Part shown: positions 36,101 through 47,736 of the stretch, piece by piece | Layout of the letters: every line of letters begins with the position of its first letter | Position numbering within the stretch: the first letter of the stretch is position 1 | Origin: Tribonema minus | Lineage: Eukaryota > Sar > Xanthophyceae > Tribonematales > Tribonemataceae | Direction: 5' to 3' | DNA: 64,000 nt | Assembly (NCBI GenBank): GCA_017506865.1 | Contig: JAFCMP010000536.1 | Coordinates: 1,488,001 to 1,552,000 of the forward strand | The notes under the pieces: model-generated | The model's input: the letters and a program-made list of their open reading frames with translations, nothing else | Database searches by the model: none | What the model was told of the DNA's origin: nothing | Made by a program: the position numbers and the translations under genes

Positions 36101-37595
36101 TGTCCGGAAGGTGTACTCTTCATGCGTTTCTGACAGTACGTTGTGCGTAGCTGGCAGCAGGTATTCGCTGCGCTTGCGTGCGCCGTCGCAAGCTGTCATC
36201 ATCATGCAAACTTGAACTAAGCTCGCCGCTGATGCTTCATTTGCTCAAGCACAGCCGCTGTGCAGTACGCGACATGCGCGCAGCGTATGCCAAGCTGCAG
36301 GCTCCAACTGCGTTGCCAACTGCGTTGGCATTTGCGCGCGCCATACGCTCTCTGCACCTGTTGTTTGCAAAGCACGAATTGCAGTTTCTCTGCCCGATCC
36401 TTGCCCTTAAACCAAGACTTCTACTTCTTGAAGTACTTGTTGAAGACCTGATTCAATTGCTTTCGATGTTGCTTTCTCAGGCGGCGCGCAAGCTGTGGCG
36501 GCGCGTCGGGCGCAACATGGACCTCATGAACAAGCTGCGCCTCGAGAAGATGAAGAAGATGCGGCGCCCCGTGGACCTGTCCGACGTGGACCAGGTCGAG
36601 GTGAGCGGTGAATTCACACAAGTGAATTTACAACAATGAATTCACAGAAGTGATTCATAGTTGCACGAAGAGTGCTACTATGAAGATTGTCCCGTGTCAC
36701 AGGGCGTCTGGTTGCTCACTGACAACTCAACTGATTGTGCCCAACAGGCGTTTGCCAAGGCGCCGCGCAAGGAGACGCGCGAGCGCCTCGACTCACCTAC
36801 TGCGCACCCTTGATTTGTACTTGCTCCTCATGGCGCAAAAGAGCCTGGGTGATCGATCCAAGCTCACTGCCCAAGCCTGTACCAGGTGACACCGTGCCTT
36901 GGTGCTCACTGACGCTAATCGATAACCGTGTACTGACTGCAACTGCAGGCATTTGCAAAGGCGCGTCGCAAGGAGACGCGCGAGCGCCTCGACGCGCACA
37001 TGGTCACCTACAGGGACTGGCAGAAGCTGCTCGGCGGCGTGAAGGTCAGTGCCCAGCCCTGGCCGTGGTTTGCGGACCTGGGTCTAGGGTTAGGGTTAGG
37101 GCTAGGGTTAAGCTAGGGTTAGGTTAGGGTTAGGGTCAGGATTGAACAAGCAGGCGCGCACAAGACACAAGGCGTGCGAGCACCTGGGCGCTGGCGTGGT
37201 CGGCGCAGGCGTCGCGATCAGTGCTGACAGGTACTGTCAGAAGCTGCTCGACGGCGTCAAGCTCAGTGCTCAGCTCAGAGAATGCATTCAGCAGTCCAGA
37301 TTTGCCTTGAAGTGCGCTCACGGTCGCGAGCGCCAGCATGAGGTTTAACTCCTGTTCATGTGTGTGGCTGGCGACGAGGAGTGCGCTCACGGTCGCGAGC
37401 GCCAGCACGAGGTTTAACTCCTGTTCATGTGTGTGGCTGGCGACGAGAGTCCGAATCTGTGCGCAAAGTACAGTTCCGTGGGGCCTGCCGTGGTGTGCGC
37501 TTGAGGAACCACACCGAGGCCGCTTCGCCGCAGACCTTTCACCTCACTTTGTGCGACAACGCTCCGCCGCACAAAATCCACATCCTCCAGAAGAC

Positions 37596-37628
<33 letters not shown>

Positions 37629-40600
37629 TGTGTGCGCGCGCGCGCGCTCACGTGCGACCCTGTACGAGTGGATGACGACGGAGTTCGCGCGAGGACGAGG
37701 GAGGCATAAGCACCATTATCGCATCTATTTCAGTTGAACTTCGCTCACTGCGCGTTGCGACGCTCCGCGCTGCGCAGATCCACATCCTCCAGTCCGGCGA
37801 GGCGCTGCTCAACGCGGGCGAGGACTTCAACAAGCTGTACCACGTCGCGCAGGGCCGCATTGAAGTTTCGGAGATTGTCGACGGGGCCTTCTCGACCACG
37901 GATGACAGGACCGCCGCCTCCGCGGAGGAGGCGGACTCGATCTTTGGAGATGCCGACGAGGAGTACAAGCAGGTACGCGCGAACACCCGCAGTTCACAGA
38001 AGCGCAGTGAGTAGTAGTAGCTCGGTCCTCGTTGGTGGACTCGATCAGTAGGGATGTCGACTAGGAGTACCAGCAGGTACACGTGGACTGCTGGCAGTAC
38101 AGAAGTGCACTTAGAGTTTGTCGGTTATTACGACGCCGACGAGGAGTACAAGCAGTACACCTAAACTGCTGTACTTGTTTGAGTGCAGGTGTGTGCTCTG
38201 GGCAGCTCATTGGGAGGCTCAATCTCTGGCGGAGCCCAATGAGGAATATGATAGAGTACCTACATGCCCCACCCGAACTACGTGTACTCGTCTGAGTACG
38301 GAGGTGTACCTACTCTCTTGAGCTTTGGCCACGCTGCTGAAGAGTACAGGGCAGCCACCTAGCGGGCTCGATTTATGGCGAGCCCACCTAGGAATACGGA
38401 CGAGTACCTACATGTTGCACCTGAACTACATGTCTTCTGAGCACCGAGGTGTACATACCTATTCTCTTGGTCTTTGGCAACAGGCAGACACCTACGCACC
38501 ACGCCACTTGAGCCCGGCGCGCCCTGACTTCCCGAAGCCCTCGGCCGTGAACTGCCGTGCCCCGCCGTTGCTGCTCTTGACGCCTTTTCAAAATGACGCA
38601 CTGACGTGCCCCGCCATTGCCGCCATTGACTCCTTGTCAGAACCCCGATGAGCTGGAGGCCAAGACGTAGGCGCGCCACTCGCTTGACCTCTCTGCCAGA
38701 GCCCCAATTCTATACATGAAACTTGAAGTATAATAACTACCCCTATTTTATGCACTATTCGCGGAAGCGGTCCACCATGCGCTGACCCCCCCTTCCCCCC
38801 GCCCCCCCCCCCCGTCTTCCCGGCTCTCCCCCCCCCCCCCCCACTCCCTACCCTACCCCTACCCCCCGCAGAACCCCGACGAGCTGGAGGCCAAGACGTG
38901 GGCGCGTCACTCGCTGGCGCGCCAGTCACGCGGCGTCGGCGCCAGGGGCAAGGGCGCCGCCGAGGACCCGGAGCTCGAGTACGAGGACCCGCGCTACGAT
39001 GAGGCGGGCGAGGTGCGTGACTTCAACTGTGACGTGCACCACATACTTCAATACCAGCATTTGCACTGAGTGTGAGTACATGCGGGCCCGTAGCGTGGCC
39101 CCGGTGCCAACAAGGGCACGGGCTTTGCTGAGGTCCCAGAGCTTGAGTACGGCGACCCGCGCTACGAAGAGGCGGGCGAGGTGCGCGCGTCAGCGCTCAA
39201 GCGCGCCCTACGCGGTTTTTAGCGCCGTTCCTCTGTCCCTGCAGACGACCGTACATCAGCCAGTCCGCTGATGCTCTAGTTCTGGTACTGTACCTGCACC
39301 GCACGTGTACCGTGGCGCTGATGTACTCGCGCTGCACCGCACTGTACTCATGCTGTACTGCACCTGTACCAGGACGTGGAGGCGGGCTATGGCAAGAGGC
39401 GCGCCGCCTCTGACGACGACGACGACGACGAGGAGTACAAGGACGAGGAGTCCAACTACACGAGCGAGAGCAGCAGGTGAGAGAAGGTCATTACGCCGCG
39501 CTTGCAAGTTCAGTATGCTTTCTTTGATGCTTCCTTGAAGTATCGCCTTGGAGGCAAGAACGAGCAACTACATGAGCGAAAGCAGCAGGTGAGAGAGGTA
39601 TCTGCGCCGTTCTTGCAAGGAGTGCGTCCGTCAACCTACGTTTTGTTTCTATGCTGCTTTGAAGATTGGCCACGATGTGCAAACGAGGACTTCAACTCCA
39701 CACAAGCAAACGCAGCAGCAGGTGCGGAAGGATTCTGCGCCGTTCTTGCAAGGAGTACCCGTCACATCTACTTGTGCCATTCCTGGACACCCACTCTCAA
39801 TTCTTGCGCATGCCTGCTGCCTGTGACACCGCTCAGCATGTATGGCAGCAGCAACAGCTGCTGCACCTGCGCATCTCCTCTGCGCACTTAGCCATCCGTG
39901 TTCACTCGCTTTACCCAGCCATCCGTGTGCACATGTTTGCTGATGTCAACGCTTGGCATGTCCAGCAACAGCATGGCAGCGAGCAGCATGTATGGCAGCA
40001 GCTGCAGCGCCCACCGCTGCTGCGCCTGGGCCACCTAAGCCCTTTCTCCCTGCGCACCACTACGAAGTGCGTGTATGTACACTCACTCTCGGTGTGCTCG
40101 CGCTGCGTGACTCAACGCTCAGCATGTCCAGCAGCAGCATGGCAGCGAGCAGCATGTACGGCAGCGTCCACCGCGCCCTCGACGCGCCCGAGTCTGTCCT
40201 CCTCGGCACGCTGCGCAAGGACGACATCTTCGGCGTCGTGCCCTTCCTGCTGAGCCGTGGCGAACAGGTCAGTGCTCAGTGCTCTGAGCCTGTGGTGGTT
40301 GCTTCGGTGCATTCTGCGGGAAGAACCACTGCCAGTGCAACACCAGGGGGCGGGGGTTGCGCCTGCTTTGTTCCTTCAGAGCTCAGAGCGTGTTCGTCAC
40401 CGCACTGACGCATGTCTGCGGAAAAAAAACACTGCGAGTGTGACACCTTGGGGGGGGCAGACGAGCCAACAGGTCTGTGCTCGCGGTAATTACGTCATTG
40501 CATGCCGCTTGACTGCCGGTGTATTGACTGCAGGTGTATTTGAGCCATCACTCCCCCCCATGCCCCCTCCCCCCCCCCCCCCCCCCCCCCCCGGCGTCCC

Positions 40601-43600
40601 CCCCTCCCTCCCTCCCCCCCATCCTGAGTGTCATGCTCCCCTCACTTCTACGCACATCTTGCTAACACGTCGGTGCTCTTGGTAATCGCATTATCGCATG
40701 CATGATAAAGCCACTCCTGTCTGGAGTTTGCCCCAAGTCAGGGCAGCGTGCTGATCGCTGCTGCCTGTGACTATTGCTGAGCGCTGCCGCAGGTGCCCAA
40801 GTCGGGCCTGACGTTCACCGCGCGCGACCCCATCACGGTGGTCTTCTCCATAGACGCCGAGTACGCCAAGCGCGAGGTGCTCAAGCCCAAGAAGGTGAGA
40901 GAGGCGTGCGTATGTGTGAGCCCTGGTGTGGCAAACGTGCTTGCCCCCCCCTTTTGCCCCCTTCACAGTGTTCCGCTACGGCGCATGGGAAGGCGTCTCA
41001 TTCTCTCTCTCTACTGAATGCGAAACGAGGCTTGTGTGTCGTGTCATATGCGTGCAAGAACCGAAACGCTAAGGTTGGGAGTACGCCAAGCGTGAGGTGC
41101 TCAAGCCCAAGAAGGTGAGAGGCGCGTGTGTGTGCGCACTTCGAAGTGAAGTGTGCGCGTAAGTTGCGGCTGTTTTCAACAGGAGCCCCTTTCTGACACG
41201 TGCCACACTTGTCAGGACGCCGCACTGACGTTTTCGTCGTCGGACGTCGCCATACGCCCTAGTGCGCGGCTCGCGCTGACGGCTGTGCAGCAATGCTCAG
41301 CAACTGAGGCGTGTCCCGTAGCAGCGCAGCGCTCCGGCCCCGCTCCGTTCGTCAACTGCGTCTCAGGCAGTCGGCCCTGCAGGCTTGCGCAAAATAGAGC
41401 GGTGTTCGCACGTCGTGTCCTGAACGCTGCTTGAGCGGGCTGCGCCGGCGCCTTTAGCACTGTTGCTCACCCCAATTCCTGCCCCCATCCTCGATATTCA
41501 GGGCGTCGCCGCGGCCTCCAACAAGTACACACTTGTGCGCACCTTTTTCCTGCACCAAGTGCTGCTCGAGCACGCTCTGCAAGTCAGCTGTACAGCAAAA
41601 CTGAGACTTGATGAACCCTAACCCTTACCCTAACTCTGGCAGCTTGTGCAACTGAACACAACTGAGAAGCGTTCCTCACCCTCAAGTCAACCCCAGTCCT
41701 TTCATCTGCAGGACGTCACCGCGGCCCTCTGCAAGTACGCATGCGTGCGCGCGTTGCGTTTCTTGCTCAAGTGCTCCTCGTGCGGGCTGTGCCACGGCTC
41801 AGCTATCGTGGTGCACCTGCGAGCAGCTGTCCTCACTCACTCGTGTGTGTCGGGCTTTTTGCAATTCCTGTTGTCAAGGACGTCACCGCGGCGTTCTACA
41901 AGTACCTGGCGGTCATCCTCGGCGAGCGGACGGAGGCAGCGGAGGACGCCATGTTCATGCGCAAGGTGACACGCGCAGCTCGCACGCTTCAGCGCAGGGT
42001 GTATGTATGTATTGGTTGTTGACAAGGCGTCAAGGTACCGATGGTATGGATGTGTTACTGGCAGCGGAGGACGCCATGTTCATGCGCAAGGTAAACCAGT
42101 CCTGCCGCGGGTGTGCTTCGTGAGGTGGTGTGTATTGGTAGTATGCATGTATTGCTTGTTCACAAGGCATTCAGGTGCCGCATTCAGGTGCCGCATTCAT
42201 GTGCCGTATTGGTAGTATGTATGTATTGCTTGTGGACAAGGCATGCAGGTGCCCCGGCGGGCGCACGCACGCGCTACTGTAGGCACGCAGCAGGCTCCGT
42301 GCCTGTGACTTTGGAGTAAAGTTGTGTGAAGGTTGCCAGCAGGTCACCCGACCTTGCCGCGCACGTGTTGCAGCGCAGGTGGCATGTATGTATTGCTTAC
42401 TGGCAAGGCATGTATGTATTGCTTACTGGCAAGGTATGTATGGTGCCCCGGCGCGTGTGCGCACGCACCGCCCGCACGCAGCCCTGCATGGGTGATGTTG
42501 AGGTAAAATGCTCTGCAGCAGCTCATCTCAAAGGCCAAGCAGCAATATTCAGTTGCAAGCACTTACGTCATCATTTTTTAACCGCATCAGGTCCGCGAGA
42601 AGCGTCTGGAGGTGGCCAGGGCCGAGGAGGCGCTTCTGGCGCAGCGCAGGCAGGCGGTGAGTGCAAGGGGTACAAACATGAACTTATATGTACTTGTTCG
42701 TGCACTGCCACACTGCGGTTCCTGCGACCTGTTTTACCTCTCAGCGTGTGCGCAGGGGCACGTCGACGGCAGGTGGTGAGTGCAAGCTGTACACGCATGA
42801 ACTCGCATGTACTTCTGTCACTGAAGCAGCGCGCACGCGCACTTCCAACTATAGTTCATGCGTGGCCAGTGTGCTTCCGGCGCCGCGCAGGCAGGCGGCG
42901 CGTGCAAGCGGAACACATGCAGTACACGTATGTACCTGTACGTACTTGTGCACTGTTAACCTGTGGTTCAGTCTGTGACCTTCCAGTGCGTGCATGTGCA
43001 GTACAGGCTTCAGGTCAGCGTGCGCCCACTCAGCGAGGCGAGCGTGTTGCCCATAGCGGGGCGAGCGCGTCATCCATAGTGATTTCGCAGGTGGCTCGTG
43101 TGCACTGAGCTTCTTACGCGCAGCACGCGTCACCATGTCCTAATCCATCTCTAACCCTAGCCCTAGCTACCTGGGCATGAGGCGGAAGCCGCTTTCGCTG
43201 CAGATTGCGCTGGTAGGACTGCCTCCATCGCCGCCATGCCGCAGTGCTTATTAGAAGTAGGTTTACCAGGCAACAGGAGGCGGCTGCGTTCGCTGTCAGC
43301 TGCGCTGCCATCTTCCGGCCCCAGAAATTACTACAGAGTTGTTGAACTTGAACTTCAAGAGGCTGGAGTCAGCTTGACGTGTTCGCCTACCTGGTCTCGC
43401 AGCGAGAGGAAGTCTCGTGCATCCTCTGGAACCTCAACTAATTCGATGAAGCACCAGGGTTTGAGGTTTCAAGTACACTCACCTGCCCCACCTGCCTGGT
43501 CTCGCAGAAGAGGAGGCCGCGTGCACTGCGGGCATTGCTGCAACCACTTGAACTTAAATAATTTGTTGAAGCACCAGGACTTGGTTTTTTCGTAAGCTGA

Positions 43601-46600
43601 AGTACACTTCCGATCTGCCTGACCTTGCAGGAAGAAGAGGCCGCATTCACGGCGGACGGCGCCGGCGGCGACGGCGAGACGACCTTCACGTCCGCCATGC
43701 AGCACACGCTCGCGGTGCGGCGCCTCTTCAACCTGTCGGCGGCGGAGGAGATCGCGTCGGAGATGAAGGGCAGCTACACGTTCAGGGACGTCACGGACCC
43801 GAAGAAGCGCATCATCAAGGCGCCGGGCACGTTCTACGTCACGACGCACTTCCTCGCGTTCGCCGGCAAGAAGTTCATCGACGCCAACCACATGGAGATC
43901 AACCGGCCGGTGAGTTCGTGATGAATTGTGGACTGGAATCGCTGCTGGCGGTCTTACGCAAGTGCGTGTGTAATGCGTTTGAGCTGAGAGGTGGACATGG
44001 AGGTGCTGGGGGATGGTTTGGTCACCAGTGTACTTCAACAATGAACTTCAACAATGAACTTCAAACAACGAACACATTGTACGTCACGACGCACTTCCTC
44101 GCGTTTGGCGGCAAGAAGTTCATTGACGCCAACCACATGGAGATCAACCGGCCGGTGAGTCGATGATCGATCTTGGAGTCCTATTCCTCACGTCTGCATG
44201 CATATTTAGCACTACTTCATCGAGACTTGGAGTTAAAGCACGTGGCGCGCAACCGCGAAGCGCGTGCTCAGCGAGCGCGTACCGTGCCACGTGCTGAGCG
44301 CCGTGCATCGCCCCTCGTCGCTGTCTCTCGCGCGCGCGCTGCGCAGGTGAAGGACGTGATGCGCCACGACGAGGTCATCTCCATCCGCTTTGAGGGCAAG
44401 AAGGGCGTGCTGTTCACCGACATCAAGGTATGAGGGCGTCGATGCGGCATGTATGTATGCATGCATGACCTGTGCACCTGAGGTACGGTTCACTCGGATG
44501 TACCACCGCGCTGGTCCTGCCACGCGCTGCCAGTGAGTCGACGCTCGCTTTGTCATTGCACGGGTCATCTCCATCCGCTTCGAGGGCAAGAAGGGCGTGC
44601 TGTTCACCGACATCAAGGTGCGTGCGCACCCAGAGGGTGTGTATGTGTGCATGCGCCTTGTCACTCTGATGTAGTAGCCCGCTGGCCCTGTCGCGCTGTC
44701 TGTGTGCCAATGCTTGCTTTGTGACTGTACGGGGCTGGCAGCGGCAGCGCAAGACGCGCGGGTGGTTGCGCCACAGCGTGATAGCAGTTGTGAGGCATGT
44801 GGGTGATTGCGTAGTAGCTGCCAATAAATTGCGTAACAGCTTGGCAATTTGGGGTAGGCGCAGGGTGGGCATAGGTGTGAAGTTGGTGAAATGCAGGCCG
44901 CTGCTCGAAGGGCGCGCAGTCAAGGTCGTCGGCGGTGCATGCGCTTGCAGCGGCGTTGGCCTGCGTAGCATCCAGAGCTTCAGTGTGCAGGAGATGGAAC
45001 AGGATCTAGTTTGCTGACTTCCTTCTTGCGCTGCGCGTGTTGCTTCCCGCGTCTCTTGCAGCTCGACCGCAAGATGTTTGAGCCCAAGAAGCCGGAGGTG
45101 AGAGGCTGAGCGTCATGCCATGTTGAGCTACGTTGCATGCGTTCCCAGCGTCAAGGCAACATCTTGTTCCTCGATACAACCCTAGTCTGACCCCAAAAGG
45201 GCAGGCTCACACATGCGCCGTTCATCCACAAACACTGAGTTGCACTGCCCAAAAGCCCAAGCTGAGCCGACCATGAGATCACGCGTTTGTTGGCGGTGGC
45301 TGCTGCGACTTTCAGCCCCCCGCAGTGTCAACGTACGCCAACACTTTCAGCCCCCCGCAGTGTCAACGTACGCCAACACTTGCGAGCATTTCGAACGTGA
45401 GATGGGTGTGTGTCTTTGCCAGGGTTTCAGTGCAAAACATGGTAACTTTTATGCTATTCTGTCCGAAACCGTAAGCAGTGCTTCCTTTCATTACCAGACT
45501 TGTCCGCAACACTTTCTGCACTGCTAATGCTGCTATTGCTGCACACCCTTCTTGCAGCTGCGCATCAGCCAAAATTTGAAGCAGAATCAGGTTAAGAACT
45601 TGTCATCATTGAACTCATTAGCTGACTTCACCACCTTGTGTGCTGTGTGCGCCCCCTTTGCACAGGAGAGGGAGCTGTTCCACCGCCAGGTCATGAGCAA
45701 GTGGCGCAGCGAGAACGAGGTCACAAGCAAGGAGGTGAGCACTGCCATGTTAGCAGTAGGGTTTCAAATAATTAGGGCTAGCACCTGATGATGCTCAGCA
45801 AGGGAGTGAGCACTGCCTGCAGCAGAAGTAGAGTTAGGGCTGACGCCCGAGGCTCAGCAAATAGGCGAGAGCTGCCTGCGTTGATGGAAGGCATTTGGCC
45901 GGCGAGCGCGCAGGTCGGGTTGTCGTTGTAGCGTTCAGATGAGCATCATAGCCTGCGCATCATCGCCAGTGTGGGACTGCTGCGGCTGCTCCAGGCGACG
46001 CACGACTCACCATGGGTCAGCTCTGTGCAGCAAAGTGCTCACACTCTGAAGGCATGGCCTAACCCCATAGAGTTATAGGATAAACTCGCTGGATTCTGCA
46101 CTGTCATGATGTGGTTTGTCAGGTTCCAGTACCCACGCCAGAGGTTCCATGCCTACAAAGCTTCATCACACCGTTTCACTTCCCTGTACACCCTGCAAAC
46201 GGGCACTCCCGCCCCCTCCCACCCCCCTCCCCGCCGTCAACTGCAGATGCGCAAGCTGCTGCGGCGCAAGATGACGCGCCTGAGCCAGTTTCTTCAAAAC
46301 TATAGCGTAATGACACCGTTCTCACTTCCCTGTACGCCATGCAAGCTGCTCCATCACATCACCCCCCTTGACCCGCCCCCGCGTGCGACTGCAGATGCGC
46401 AAGCTGCTGCGGCGCAAGATGACGCGCCTGAGCCTGGGCTACCTGAACCAGGCGGAGCGCCTCACGCAGCAGTCCATCGAGGGGCTCATGGCGGACATGA
46501 GCGAGCGCGAGAAGAAGCAGCTGTTTGCGGGGAGCGTCCCCATAGGGCTCAACCGCAACCAGGTCGTCATCGGCGAGCACAACTTCAACGACAACCTGTT

Positions 46601-47687
46601 CCTGGTGAGTGGCCGCTGATGTTGCTGGCAGCAATGCTTTGTGTAACAGTTTTTGGGCTGGTAGGGTCAGAACATGCTGTGCGCGGATATGCGCACCTCT
46701 GCTCATCCCTGCATTGCACCCAGTGAACCACTGCTGCAACTGCTAATAAAACCACGCTCCCCCCGCCGCCTGCGCCCCTGTTGCGTGCTTGCCGCCGCAG
46801 CTGTGCACGGGCATCGTGCGCGTGCAGCGCGTGCAGGAGCACGCGCAGAACGCCCTGGACTCCGGCAGGGCCATGAACCGCGTGGTGAGTGCGGTGTGCG
46901 GCGAGTTTGAGCATTGCTGCGGCCGGTTTCAGCGCTGCCATCAGCGCTGTCACACTTTATCCGCGGCGTGAACGCAGCTTCGCATTGCCTCTCTCGGAGG
47001 TTTGTGACGCAACAAGCCAAAGAACGGGCATGGCACGCTGCGCAGCTCGCAAGCTGCCACAGTGGACCATGGCCGCCCTTCCGCTCGTGCTCCTGCGCAT
47101 GCTTCAGGGCGAAGTTCAGACTCTTTTCAGACACGGTCAAGCGCATGCGCCACATCTGTGACTGGAGCGTGTGCTTCAACAGGACAGGGTTGCAGCGGAG
47201 TTCGAAGCGCCCTGGCTTGATGCCGTTCTGCTGGGCATGCGCGCTGCCTGCTCCCTCTTGCGGGCGCTTCAATCGGTGCATGCTGGCTAGAACTCATCAC
47301 AGTTCCTGCCCTGCCGAACAGACGCCTTTTGCTCAAATAATCAGAGCGCTCGCGCTGCCCCGAAGACAGCTTGATAATCTTTTCACGGCGCCGGCCCTAA
47401 CTCCAGCTTCAATTGTGTTTGACGGACGCCTTTTGATTTTAAAAAATGATTAGAGTGCTCGCGCTGCCTGAAGAAAGCTTTATCATCCACTGCGCCGGCC
47501 CTGACCCCAGCTCCAATTGTGTGTTTGCGCAGGTCTTCCAAGAGATCCACAGCGGCCAGATCTTTGGCTTTGACAGCTTCCTCACGGGCGCGCCCGCTTA
47601 CAGCTCGGTGGTCGTGGACAGCGAGAAGTGCGTGGTGCGCTCGTGCACCAAGGACCAGGTGAGCACCGCTGCTGCCGCCGCTGCCGC

Positions 47688-47736
<49 letters not shown>

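Larger units (their letters stand above)
37778..40894 (+). other. First CNB-like domain, split by an acidic/Ser-rich insertion (exons 14-18)
   Basis: The first half reads IHILQSGEALLNAGEDFNKL followed by YHVAQGRIEVSE, matching the start of a cyclic-nucleotide-binding beta-roll (G-E-x-x-x-x-x-G-D-x-x-x-x-L-Y-x-x-x-x-G). About 130 residues follow that are acidic (a run of six Asp then Glu-Glu) and Ser-rich. The roll resumes with VLLGTLRKDDIFGVVPFLL and ends with TFTARDPITVVFSID. The phosphate-binding cassette lacks the FGE Glu (FGV here) and shows no R-A pair at the expected place. It is probably a structural or divergent-ligand CNB. Confidence 0.65.
43631..45097 (+). other. Second GRAM-like domain (exons 21-23)
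   Basis: The exon reads RRLFNLSAAEEIASEMKGSY, then PGTFYVTTHFLAFAGKKF, and the next exon VKDVMRHDEVISIRFEGKKG with VLFTDIK. F-N-L-x-x-x-E at the start and the G-x-(F/L)-Y-(V/L)-T-x-x-(F/H)-(L/V)-x-F core are typical of GRAM domains, which bind membrane lipids. The short exon 45062-45097 adds LDRKMFEPKKPE. The region preceding it (42591-42656) is charged and likely helical. Confidence 0.6.
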
